Assembly (NCBI RefSeq): GCF_014023275.1
Contig: NZ_CP054698.1
Coordinates: 3,906,001 to 3,970,000, forward strand
Length of the DNA: 64,000 nucleotides
Source: Nostoc edaphicum CCNP1411
Lineage (GTDB): Bacteria > Cyanobacteriota > Cyanobacteriia > Cyanobacteriales > Nostocaceae
Reading direction: 5' to 3'
Position 1 is the first letter of the stretch. Every line of letters begins with the position of its first letter. Below the pieces are notes generated by a model that saw only the letters and a program-made list of their open reading frames with translations, searched no databases and was not told the origin of the DNA. A program made the translations under genes and the position numbers. Shown here in pieces: positions 48,970 to 57,759 of this stretch.

Positions 48970-49197
48970 TAATTAAGGTGGGTTCCTCCTTGGTCGGAGG
49001 TGATTCAGTAGCCACCACTGCGGTAAACCCGCACCTCTATTACTGGGGGCGCACCTAATTCCTATCCACAAGGGATAGCAGCATCAAGGTGGGCAGCTAC
49101 CAGGGTCAGAAAGCAAGACTGTTTAACAGCAGTCAAACTAACCCAAATTTACACAGCACAGAGGCTTGTATAAGCATGAACTGCGGCGCTGTTGAAT
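48970..49197 (-). ncRNA. tracrRNA of the V-K system
   Basis: On the minus strand the stretch starting near 49197 (CAGCGCCGCAGTTCATGC) is closely similar to the ShCAST tracrRNA along its length, including GGGTTAGTTTGACTG, CAGTCTTGCTTTCTGACCC, TGGTAGCTGC, AGGTGCGC and GGCTACTGAATCACC. Near its 3' end AACCCACC (complement of 48977-48984) is the anti-repeat. It pairs with GGCGGGTT of the array repeats with one A-C mismatch, and with GGTGGGTT of the homing repeat without mismatch. The exact ends are estimates. Confidence 0.9.
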
Positions 49198-49234
49198 TTC
49201 CTTATTTTATTGTCAAGGTTCGATGTTTTGTCAA

Positions 49235-51142
49235 TCAGTTTATTTTGCGGGAATGGTAAGCTGCGATCGCTAATTCTTTCGCTTTCTCTTGTGGACTACC
49301 TCGAATTGGCTGTTTTGACTCCTCTATAACAATTCCAGCTTTAACAGCTGACGAGTGAATATTTGCCATCAATCTGCCATAACTCCATTGATGAACGCTA
49401 ACTCGGTACCGTTTGGCATACTTTTGTTGAACTTCTATTAAGTCTGATTTTTGTTCAGCTTTGGCTTGAACCTCACTTTGAACTTGTTCACGCATATTGT
49501 CCAAGTTAGGTAGAACAATACTTCCGGCAGAGTATGTTTGGGCGATCGCAATAATCTCTTTCGCTAGTAATCTGTCTATATATTCCCCTAACTCCGATTC
49601 TCCAAACTGATTTGGTGCAGCAAGCGTTTGAGCTATTTGGCGTTGGTGGGATAAGGAATGCTTTTGCTGTCGCTGTCGATTTAGCAGTTTGTAATTATCA
49701 CCCAGTAGTTGTTTGATGCTGCGATAGGTAATTACTTGACCTGTAGTGCCGTCTACTACCGCTAGCGTTGCAGGCTTTTCTAAGCCGAGGCTAATACCAA
49801 CAAGAATATGAGATTGCCCTTTATATAAAGGTTTCGTGGGGCGAGGGAAAAGGTTATTAATTCTGTCTAGGGTGGAGTTTTTCCGTTTTATATAAGCTTG
49901 CTGTTCTTCATTAAGCTTGCCTTTGGCTTTTGTATTGGTGATAATTTTAGCGATTTTTTCGGCTTTCTCTTCCCTTACTTGATTCGTTCCTTCAGTCGTC
50001 CATAGGCGGGTATCTACAGAACAGTAGAGGGTTAAGCGATTAACATTCCAAGGATCGCCTTTGCCTTCCTCTTCTTGCCAAGCAATACGCCCACTACGCA
50101 GGGTGGATAGGCTACTAGAGTGTTGATTTTTGCTATTTTTCTTAATTTGCTGATCTTCTAGGAAACGTTGAAACCAGTGGAGTTGGCGAGAGTCACAATA
50201 GACTTGAAAGCTATGCTCACTCAAACCGTTGAATTTTACACAGATGCGCCCAAACTGGTTTAAAAACCAAGTCATGTCTTCGTTAGTTTCGTAAGCTACC
50301 GGGAAAGGTACTTTGCTAGATTGCCTTAAAAGGCTGTCTTGCCAAGATTTTGCCTCGGATTCATTTGTTGGAACGTTGTGAGTGGCAACAACAATAGTTT
50401 CTAACCATTTGGCAGCAGTTAAATCTCGACCTTTGGGAATTCGTGTTTCTAGCTGTTCTCTGATGCGTTCAATCTGAATTTCAAGTTTACGGCGACGTTG
50501 AGCAAATTTTTTAGCGTCTTCCTCTTTCTCGTTGATTTTGCAACCATTTTTGAGCAAATAGCTGATGGCGCAACGAGTCAAGTTATCTTCTGTGTTGCGG
50601 TAAGTCTCAAATAAATTCTTTGATAAATTGCGATCGCTATCTGAATTTTGAGCTTTTTTGCGCTTTTTAGCTTTTTTTACATTCGTTGATTGAGTTTCAG
50701 CAGTATTGAGAGTAGCAAATTGAACCAAAATTTCAGCAGATTTAGTGCGAAGACTATCTAAGCTGACACCACTACTTTCTACCAATTCAACATCACTGTT
50801 GAGCATTTCCAACCAGCGAATTTTGCCTTCTAGTTGGAACTGCGATCGCTTCATCAACGCGAACCATGATTTATAGATGTAGTTAACCAATGTAGTTGCA
50901 CTCGTGTAAAACCGTGCAGGCTGGCCAATAAAGCGCGGGTCTGCTTTGAGCATTTCACACACTTGCTTAACTGTACTAATCGGGAATCTACCTTGATGCC
51001 GCCATGTCCCAAAGTCCGGATGTTGAGAAATATGAAGCAATAGTTCGTTAATTAGTGGCGTGTTTTTATCTGCCATTAACTGCCGCTGTTGGCGAGTATT
51101 GGCGTTGGCTACTAGACGACACTGAATCGTAATTTGGCTCAT
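49235..51142 (-). CDS. cas12k: Cas12k, nuclease-dead target-recognition protein
   Basis: Cas12k binds crRNA and tracrRNA, finds a PAM-flanked target and recruits TniQ, TnsC and TnsB to insert the element downstream. The 635-residue protein follows ShCas12k from the start MSQITIQCRLVANANTRQQR through KSWFALMKRSQFQLEGKIRW, GRDLTAAKWLETIV, LHWFQRFLEDQQIKKNSKNQ and GQSHILVGISLGLEKPATLA to the end PIRGSPQEKAKELAIAAYHS. All RuvC catalytic positions are lost: GISLG replaces GIDLG, VLPNL replaces the ED/EN motif, and the third Asp is absent. ATG at 51142 was preferred over one five codons upstream by similarity. Confidence 0.98.
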   Translation of the reverse strand: MSQITIQCRLVANANTRQQRQLMADKNTPLINELLLHISQHPDFGTWRHQGRFPISTVKQVCEMLKADPRFIGQPARFYTSATTLVNYIYKSWFALMKRSQFQLEGKIRWLEMLNSDVELVESSGVSLDSLRTKSAEILVQFATLNTAETQSTNVKKAKKRKKAQNSDSDRNLSKNLFETYRNTEDNLTRCAISYLLKNGCKINEKEEDAKKFAQRRRKLEIQIERIREQLETRIPKGRDLTAAKWLETIVVATHNVPTNESEAKSWQDSLLRQSSKVPFPVAYETNEDMTWFLNQFGRICVKFNGLSEHSFQVYCDSRQLHWFQRFLEDQQIKKNSKNQHSSSLSTLRSGRIAWQEEEGKGDPWNVNRLTLYCSVDTRLWTTEGTNQVREEKAEKIAKIITNTKAKGKLNEEQQAYIKRKNSTLDRINNLFPRPTKPLYKGQSHILVGISLGLEKPATLAVVDGTTGQVITYRSIKQLLGDNYKLLNRQRQQKHSLSHQRQIAQTLAAPNQFGESELGEYIDRLLAKEIIAIAQTYSAGSIVLPNLDNMREQVQSEVQAKAEQKSDLIEVQQKYAKRYRVSVHQWSYGRLMANIHSSAVKAGIVIEESKQPIRGSPQEKAKELAIAAYHSRKIN

Positions 51143-51212
51143 GCCACAGTTGAACAAATAAGTTCAATAAAAACATATATGTATAATAACTTGCTTCTGT
51201 AAGATAAATCTC
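51143..51212. promoter_or_regulatory. Divergent cas12k/cvkR control region with two dyads
   Basis: The 70-bp space between the divergent starts has two palindromes: TTGAAC-AAATAA-GTTCAA (51150-51167) and ACATATATGT (51173-51182). The second resembles the ACAT..ATGT dyad reported, as I recall, for the MerR-type repressor CvkR. Repression of cas12k and autoregulation from here are inferred. Confidence 0.6.
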
Positions 51213-51650
51213 ATGCAGGAAGAATTTTTTACAAGCAAACAAGCTGCTGAGATTACAGGCTGCACCCTTCGGCAGTTGCAGTATTGGCGAGAGAAAGAAG
51301 TAGTTGTCCCCGTGATTGGTGATACGGGAATTGGGCGAAGCATTTACTATTCGCGGTCTAACTTAATAGAACTGGCAGCAATGGCGTATTGGCTGTCTCT
51401 GGGGCTAAATTTTGACTTAGCCAGTCGAACCCTCAGACAGATCAAAGAACAAGAACCTGAGTTATTAAACTCAGGTCAAGGTGGGCGTTTTATGTTGTTG
51501 TGGAATTGGGAAACGCAATCGCTTGAGCTTGTAGAGTTTAACCGGGAACGGGCGATCTTAAACCTAAGTGATGGTCTACCAGTGATTCCTGTATGGCTTG
51601 ACCTAATTTATAGTCGTGTGGAATCACGGCTATTAACTGGAGAAAATTAA
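51213..51650 (+). CDS. cvkR: MerR-type repressor, CvkR-like
   Basis: The 145-residue protein begins with a MerR winged HTH (FFTSKQAAEITGCTLRQLQY, then WREKEVVVPVIGDTGIGRSI). A short C-terminal domain lacks the usual metal or drug-binding signature. A divergently oriented MerR-family gene beside cas12k is a hallmark of V-K CASTs, and in Anabaena such a protein (CvkR) represses cas12k and tracrRNA transcription. The position, orientation and size agree with that role here. Confidence 0.9.
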   Translation: MQEEFFTSKQAAEITGCTLRQLQYWREKEVVVPVIGDTGIGRSIYYSRSNLIELAAMAYWLSLGLNFDLASRTLRQIKEQEPELLNSGQGGRFMLLWNWETQSLELVEFNRERAILNLSDGLPVIPVWLDLIYSRVESRLLTGEN

Positions 51651-51799
51651 GTCAACTGCTTTGACTTGTCAGACTTGACCAGAAATCCTATGCCGTAAAG
51701 GATTACAAGAGACAAGCGATCTAAATGACTCACAAAATGATTAAGTGGTTGCCTTTTTGCACAAGTGAAATGAGCTGAATATTTTTGACTAGATACTGA

Positions 51800-52057
51800 T
51801 TACGTTAACTTTAAGTGATTTTCGTTTTCAGTTGTAAAGTCAACGAAATAGGTTAAGGGTTTTTTGTAAATCATTGCAAAGTCTGTTAACTCTACTACGT
51901 CTACTCTCCTCTCTCCCGATTCACACCTTGAAACATAGGACTGAGGCTGATTCAGCTTTTGTGCAACTTCTATTTGAGTTAGTCCAGCTTCAAGTCGCGC
52001 CTCGCGCAGGCGTGTGAGAAATGCTTTGTACCTAACCGAGTAGATTGAACCTCCCAT
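51800..52057 (-). CDS. XRE-family HTH regulator
   Basis: The 85-residue protein is one HTH_3 domain (LREARLEAGLTQIEVAQKLN, then QPQSYVSRCESGERRVDVVE) with a short tail (YFVDFTTENENHLKLT). It is the first cargo gene after the CAST core and lies divergent from the pentapeptide-nuclease gene, about 100 bp away. It may control that gene or the restriction genes, as small XRE regulators do in many defence loci. That role is inferred from position. Confidence 0.85.
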   Translation of the reverse strand: MGGSIYSVRYKAFLTRLREARLEAGLTQIEVAQKLNQPQSYVSRCESGERRVDVVELTDFAMIYKKPLTYFVDFTTENENHLKLT

Positions 52058-52159
52058 GTTGGGAGGCTACAGCCGTTGCAAAAATATGCAAAATTAACAT
52101 ATTTATGTTACATAACTAATTACTGATGGTTGGTGTGTTGTCTAAATAGAGGTTCTCCA

Positions 52160-53095
52160 ATGCCACTACCAATGGATGCAGATGAATTTATGTGTGAGTT
52201 GATAGATGGCAGAAAAAATTTCCGTGGAGAGAATTTATCACAAGCTAATCTTCAAGGAAAAGATTTGAGAGGAGTAAATCTCTATGGTGCAAATTTGAAA
52301 CAAGCTTGTCTTGTTAAAACAGATTTGTGTGGAGTTGACCTGCGTGAGGCTGACTTGAGTAACGCCTATCTCTGCCAAACTAGATTAGAGAAGGCTAAAT
52401 TACAAAATGCTTGTTTGGTTGCAGCGGATTTAAGCTTGGCGAGATTGCATCAAGCAAATTTAGATTCAGCGGATCTAAATAGTGCAATTCTATTTATTAC
52501 TTTTTTAATAAAAGCAAACTTAAGTAATGCCGACCTCAGTTATACAATTCTTCGTGGGGCAGATTTGAGTAACGCCAAGCTAGCAGGTGCAAGCTTGAGA
52601 GGAGTTGACCTATCTCAAACAAAACTAGATGGAGTCAACCTGGAAGGAGTAGTGCTTGATGGAGCCAAAATGCCAGAGGATTTACAGTCTGCTGACAAAA
52701 AGATCAGCAATCAAGGAATTTTGTTCAATCCAAAATGGCGGCTTTACACCTGGGAAGGACTGCGCTATCGCTCAAAATCTGAAATAGAAATTGCAAAAGC
52801 ATTAGATCGCGCGGGAGTACTGTTCATGCCAAATAGTCTAGCCCGGCTCAATTCACCAGAAGGTAGACGGAATCTAGAACCAGATTTTATAGTTTGCCAC
52901 CAAGGTAAGTGGGGTATTCTCGAAGTTGACGGGCCTTGGCACACGCCTTCAAGACGAGTAGAGGAACAAGAACGAGAACGCTTGTTCCGGTTTCATGGAA
53001 TACGAGTGGTCGAACGTTTTGACTCTAAAAAGTGTGAGAAGCAGCCAAATGAAGTTGTGAAAGAATTTTTACAAATGATTGAGGGTATGTACTAG
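52160..53095 (+). CDS. Pentapeptide-repeat protein with DUF559-like nuclease domain
   Basis: The N-terminal 175 residues are pentapeptide repeats (A(D/N)LXX; for example SQANLQGKDLRGVNLYGANL and READLSNAYL) that should form a right-handed quadrilateral beta helix. The C-terminal part (about 195-311) has RYRSKSEIEIAKALDRAGV, LEPDFIV and GILEVDGPWHT, then RERLFRFHGIRVVERFD. This is the PD-(D/E)XK pattern of the DUF559/Vsr-like group, with the final Lys replaced (ExDG). ATG at 52160 is preferred over a TTG ten codons earlier. It is cargo in the CAST. A DNA-mimic or surface-binding role for the helix plus DNA cutting is possible but untested. Confidence 0.75.
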   Translation: MPLPMDADEFMCELIDGRKNFRGENLSQANLQGKDLRGVNLYGANLKQACLVKTDLCGVDLREADLSNAYLCQTRLEKAKLQNACLVAADLSLARLHQANLDSADLNSAILFITFLIKANLSNADLSYTILRGADLSNAKLAGASLRGVDLSQTKLDGVNLEGVVLDGAKMPEDLQSADKKISNQGILFNPKWRLYTWEGLRYRSKSEIEIAKALDRAGVLFMPNSLARLNSPEGRRNLEPDFIVCHQGKWGILEVDGPWHTPSRRVEEQERERLFRFHGIRVVERFDSKKCEKQPNEVVKEFLQMIEGMY

Positions 53096-53712
53096 TTCAT
53101 CAGGAAATGACATTGATATTAGTTTCAGGTGGCTGACTCCCCATAAATTATCTTTGGGGAAAGTTTAATTATAAGATTTTTAATATGCGATCGCTCCGTG
53201 CATTAGCTCTTTTAGATAAGCTTAAATCTGTTAGATAAAAGAGTTAAACATTATATCCTTATTCGCTAATTATTTTTTAGATATATTTGACGATAAAGTT
53301 AATCATTATTAATTAACTAATTGCTATTAAAATTTACATAGTGATTCGCTCCCCAATAATTGACAAGTACATATTTTTGTTTAGATTATATGTCAATTGA
53401 TAATGACTATTTATATTGAAAATTAATATATTCTATCCTTGAAAATATACGTAAACCTGCTTATCCATTTTTTGATTTTTAAGTATTCCGCAAAAATTTA
53501 TTAATCAATAAAAAAACCTATATTTTTTATCATATTTTCATTAAGAATTAAACAAAACTTCGAGTTAGATTTTAGTACAAAGATGTTAATAATATTGACT
53601 TTAGTCCACTACGATGCTAACCTAATTATTAGGAATAATTAAATAAAATTATTTTTTTTGCAATAGTATTTGGTCTTGGGGCAGGTGTCTTGAGTATATT
53701 AACTATGTATTT
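53096..53712. other. AT-rich intergenic region before hsdM
   Basis: This 617-bp spacer is very AT-rich from 53160 to 53700 and has no coding frame, repeat array or RNA signature that I can support. It should contain the promoter of the restriction operon. Confidence 0.4.
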
Positions 53713-55989
53713 ATGAGAAAAATAACACTACCTCAACTTGAACGTCATTTGTTTGCAGCAGCTGATATTTTGCGTGGAAAAATGGACGCTTCTGATTACA
53801 AAGAATATCTTTTCGGAATGCTCTTTTTGAAACGTTGTTCTGATGTGTTTGAGGAGCAACGCGAGCAGGTTATCAAAGCAAATATAGCTAAGGGACGCAC
53901 TTTAGCAGAAGCAGAGCAACGTGCTGAGTCACCTGCTTATTATGCCGAGACTTTTTTTGTCCCAGATCGGGCACGTTGGTCTTATATCGAAAAAGAATTA
54001 CATAATGATGTTGGTAATGGCTTGAATAAAGCCTTGGGTGCATTGGAAACTGAAAATCCAATTTTAGAAGGCGTTGTTAGCCATATTGACTTTAATAAGA
54101 CAATGGGTAAAACCAGAGTTCCTGATCAAAAATTGCGGGATTTAATTCGGCATTTTGGTAAATATCGTCTCCGCAATGAGGATTTTGAATTTCCTGATTT
54201 GCTGGGTGCAGCTTATGAGTATTTGATTAGACATTTTGCTGACTCCGCAGGCAAGAAAGGGGGTGAATTTTATACACCCCGCGATGTGGCACGATTAATG
54301 GTGCGATTGCTCAAACCACAACAGAAAATGCGAATCTATGATCCTTGTGTTGGTTCAGGCGGTATGCTAATTCTCTCTAAAGAGTATTTAGAGGAGTCAC
54401 AAAGAAATGCAAATGCCAAAGATTTAAGTCTCTACGGTCAGGAAGCTAATGGGGCGTTTGGGCAATTTGCAAAATGAACATGATTTTGCATGGTATTCCC
54501 GATGCTTTTATTGAGAATGATGACACGCTTGCTAACCCACTGCATATAGAAGGTGGGGAATTGATGCGTTTTGATCGTGTAATCAGTAATCCACCATTTA
54601 GTCAAAACTATTCTAGGAGAGAGTTAAAATTCGAGGGGCGTTTCCGTTATGGCTTCTGTCCTGAAAATGGCAAAAAAGGGGATTTGATGTTTGTGCAGCA
54701 CATGCTAGCGGTGTTGCGACCTCAAGGAATGATGGCGACAGTGATGCCTCATGGGATATTGTTTCGAGGTGGGGTGGAAAAGGATATTCGTCAAGGATTT
54801 ATTGAAGATGATTTGCTAGAAGCAGTGATTGGTTTACCACCGAATTTGTTTTATGGTACTGGTATCCCAGCTTGTATTTTGGTGATGCGAGGCTCAAAAG
54901 ATGCAAAGCCTGAGTCACGTCGAGGTAAGGTTCTGTTTATTAATGCTGATGCAGAATATCAGGCAGGGCGGGCACAGAATTTCCTGAAGCCGGAGCATAT
55001 TGAAAAAATTGTCTCGACTTTTGAAGCGTTTGTGAATGTACCTGGTTATGCAGCAGTGGTGACTAAGGAATATTTAGCCACTAATGATTACAACTGTAAT
55101 ATTCGCCGCTATGCTGACAATGCTCCACCTCCAGAACCCCATGATGTAAGAGCGCATCTTTTAGGAGGTATTCCCAAAGCTGAGGTAGAAGCTAAACAGG
55201 AACCGTTTATTGCTCATGGTTTTGACCCCGGTACTTTGTTTGTGGAGCGGAATCAAAATTATTTTGATTTTGTGTCTACACTGTCGGAACGAAATCAAAT
55301 TAAGGAGATTTTGGAATCAAACCCTGGCATAGTAGAGCAGGAAAAAAGGCTAAAGAATGCTTTTCTTAATTGGTGGGAAACTCACGAAGACAGGCTGTTG
55401 AAGTTACCAGAAAAAAAGGATGTGATGGAAATTCGTGCTGATTTTCTCACATCTTTTACTGAGGCACTTCGTCCTATAAAAATTTTGGAACCTTACCAAG
55501 TGGCAGGAACAATGACTGAATGGTTAGATAATAACCAAAACACTTTTGCAACTGCTGCCAATCAAAACTTTAAGGGTTTAGTAGAGAATCAAATAGAAGC
55601 AAAGGCTGAGGCTCTACGAAAAGAGGCAATCCAGGAACAGATGCTTCTGTTTTTGGATGAATTTCAGGTGAATGGAGTGATTGCTAGCTGGTGGGATGAA
55701 ATTCAGTATGACCTCAAAACGATTGCTGCTCAAAATTTTGATGGTTTGATAGAAGGTTGGGTAGAGACAATTCGTGCAGATTTGGATAGTGATGATAAAA
55801 ACGGTAATCGTTCTGACCCTTTAAGCCATAAATTGGTGGTGCGATTATTGCCAGATTATTTACAGGAGTTAGCAGAATATGAGTTAAAAAAAGCTGAGTT
55901 AGAAAGCCAATTAGCAGCCAATAAAAAGAGTGATGAAGAAAGTGAAGAACCTGAAATAGAGGATGAAGATCAACTGAGCGAGGCTGATA
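53713..55989 (+). pseudogene. hsdM: Type I restriction methyltransferase HsdM, frameshifted and 3'-truncated
   Basis: The first frame (53713-54477) holds the N-terminal helical domain and SAM motif I (DPCVGSGGM) and ends [13 protein letters not shown]. The second (54474-56006) begins [10 protein letters not shown] and holds the NPPF catalytic motif. Reading upstream in the second frame gives [16 protein letters not shown], so one base was lost near 54454-54456 and the enzyme is split between motifs I and IV. An ATGA overlap could still allow some restart. The 3' end runs into an IS630 terminal repeat, so the last residues (KLLRS) are IS-derived and about 80-100 residues of the usual coiled tail are absent. 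Confidence 0.88.
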
Positions 55990-57180
55990 AGCTGTTACGC
56001 AGCTAAATTTAATAAACAGCATTACCTTTATTTTTAATTTTGCGTTCCCATTTAATAATAAGACCTCCTTCATTTAACAATTTATTTAACAACTCTTCTA
56101 GCTGTGATACTGACTCGAACAATCTATGAGCTATATATTCTTTTGCTGAATGCCAAACCAATTCAATCAAATTATAATCTGGACTATAAGGTGGTAGAAA
56201 TTCCAGGATAATATTTGGCATTTCTGCCTTGATACGAACTAAAATATCTTTTCTTTTATGGAAGCTGGCATTATCTAAGATAATCACTATTTTCGCAGAA
56301 CATTTATTGAAAGTCTCAATTCTATTTCCTTGCTCTATCCATTCTTGCAATAGAAAATTATTCAAAGATTGAAGCTGCTCATAAAATACATCGGCATTTC
56401 CTTTTTTAATCACAAAATTCATTCTCTTCTTGTCGTGATAACGTAACCCTCCCATAATATTTACTCTTCCTCTTCTTCTTTGACCTGTGATTTGTTTCCT
56501 TGTACCTTTCTTACCCCAGTTTTTTTCTTCTTATCACTCTTAAACTAAATCCACTCTCATCCCAAAACCATACCTGTAAACGCTCTGGGGCTTCCTTTGT
56601 TATTCTTAAGTATTCTGACAATTTTTTCTTTAAATGCCTTACGCATTTCAGGATTCTGTTTGTCCTCTAGGCTGTATTTTGCCCAAAGGTAAACGTACTT
56701 TTTTTCGCTCTAATATTCTCCCAACTTGTGAACCACTTAACTTAATTCCTGTTATCTTTTCGAGGTATGTAGCTAGTCTTGCTGCTGTCCAACGACCAAA
56801 TTCATACCCATACTCTAGTGGCTCTTTTTCAATTATTTCTAATAATAAATCCTCATATTCTTTGGTAACTTTGCGGAAGTTCCCTTCTCTTCTTCCATCT
56901 AAAAAACTTTCTAGGTTATCTGGATCGCCGTGAACTGCCCAATATGCTACTGTTGGATATGCAATATCTAAAAACTTACTAATCTCTTGATAAGTTTTTC
57001 CATCATTCATTAATAATAAAATCAGAATCTTTTCTCTTACGTAGGGATTTTCATGCTCTTTTAGCGTTTTTAGTAGCCTTTCCTTCTGCTCTTGGGAAAG
57101 ATGATTTTTTGCTGGCATAGATGGCTGATACTAAATTAATTACTTAATCTAATATTATACAATCTAGCTGCGTAACAGCT
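55990..57180. mobile_element. IS630-type insertion sequence, decayed
   Basis: Inverted ends begin AGCTGTTACGCAGCTA at 55990 and, on the other strand, at 57180. They match for 16 bp and then 3 of the next 4. TA flanks both sides (55988-55989 and 57181-57182), the target duplication of the IS630/Tc1 group. The 1191-bp element carries a broken transposase gene on the minus strand. Its left flank is hsdM and its right flank is the middle of darT, so the insertion marks a deletion junction. Confidence 0.88.
56009..57118 (-). pseudogene. IS630-family transposase, multiply frameshifted
   Basis: The N-terminal part (57118-56648) has two HTH segments (TYQEISKFLDIAYPTVAYWA and a Leu-rich helical region). 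The C-terminal part (56455-56009) has the DDE fold with IVIILDNASFHKRKDILV and FLPPYSPDYNLIELVWHSAK. The 190 bp between are intact in length, but the frame changes at least twice: VYLWAKYSLED, then EMRKAFKEK, then SGFSLRVIRRK can be read in turn. The first catalytic Asp region lies in this damaged part. No functional transposase can be made without more than one frameshift. Confidence 0.85.
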
Positions 57181-57182
57181 TA

Positions 57183-57703
57183 TTGCTTATGGACACATCC
57201 AAGATAGACGAGGAATGACTCGTGTTCCTTGTGGTGCTGGTGGATCTTTACACGATTATGTACCGTTCTATTTTGCCCCTCGCTCTCCCATGCTCTACGC
57301 CAATCACAAAAAGAGTGTAGACAAATATAGTGGTGGACAAACACCAATTCTCCATTTAGTTTCCAGTGCAGAAGCTGTTGATGCTGCGGGACTATCTTTT
57401 GTAGGTACGGACGGACACGCAGCTATGGAATATACAGCTTTTTTTGATGAACTTGAATATTTGTATGCAGATAAACTAATTGACTGGGAAATAATGGAAG
57501 CCACCTACTGGGCTGATACAGAAGAAGACGGGGACAGAAAACGCCGACGACAAGCCGAGTTTTTAGTGCATCAGTTTTTTCCCTGGCAACTAATTCAAGA
57601 AATTGGAGTCATTAACACCACAATTCAAACACAAGTTAGAGAAATGTTATATAAAATTAACATTCAAACTCCAATAAAAGTTTGCTCTAAATGGTACTAT
57701 TAA
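57183..57703 (+). pseudogene. darT: DarT DNA ADP-ribosyltransferase, 5'-truncated
   Basis: The open frame right of the IS reads IAYGHIQDRRGMTRVPCGAG, then SLHDYVPFYFAPRSPMLY, both signatures of the DarT/DUF4433 family. The C-terminal DRKRRRQAEFLVHQFFPW holds the Glu that is catalytic in DarT. The N-terminal NAD-binding part (about 40-50 residues with the Tyr/His motif) is missing. ATG at 57215 would start well inside the fold. DarT modifies thymidine in single-stranded DNA and is the toxin of DarTG phage defence. The DarG gene follows 56 bp on, with its own ribosome site. Confidence 0.85.
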
Positions 57704-57759
57704 AAGTTTTGAGATAAAAGTACAATTATAGTACATATATATATAGCCAGTGAAGGGAG

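Noticed and set aside
54474..56006. The second hsdM frame as an independent gene
   Set aside because: The protein lacks SAM motif I and joins smoothly to the upstream frame if one base is restored.
57215..57703. An intact small gene starting at ATG 57215
   Set aside because: DarT signature residues continue upstream of the ATG up to the IS end, so the frame is a remnant of a longer gene.
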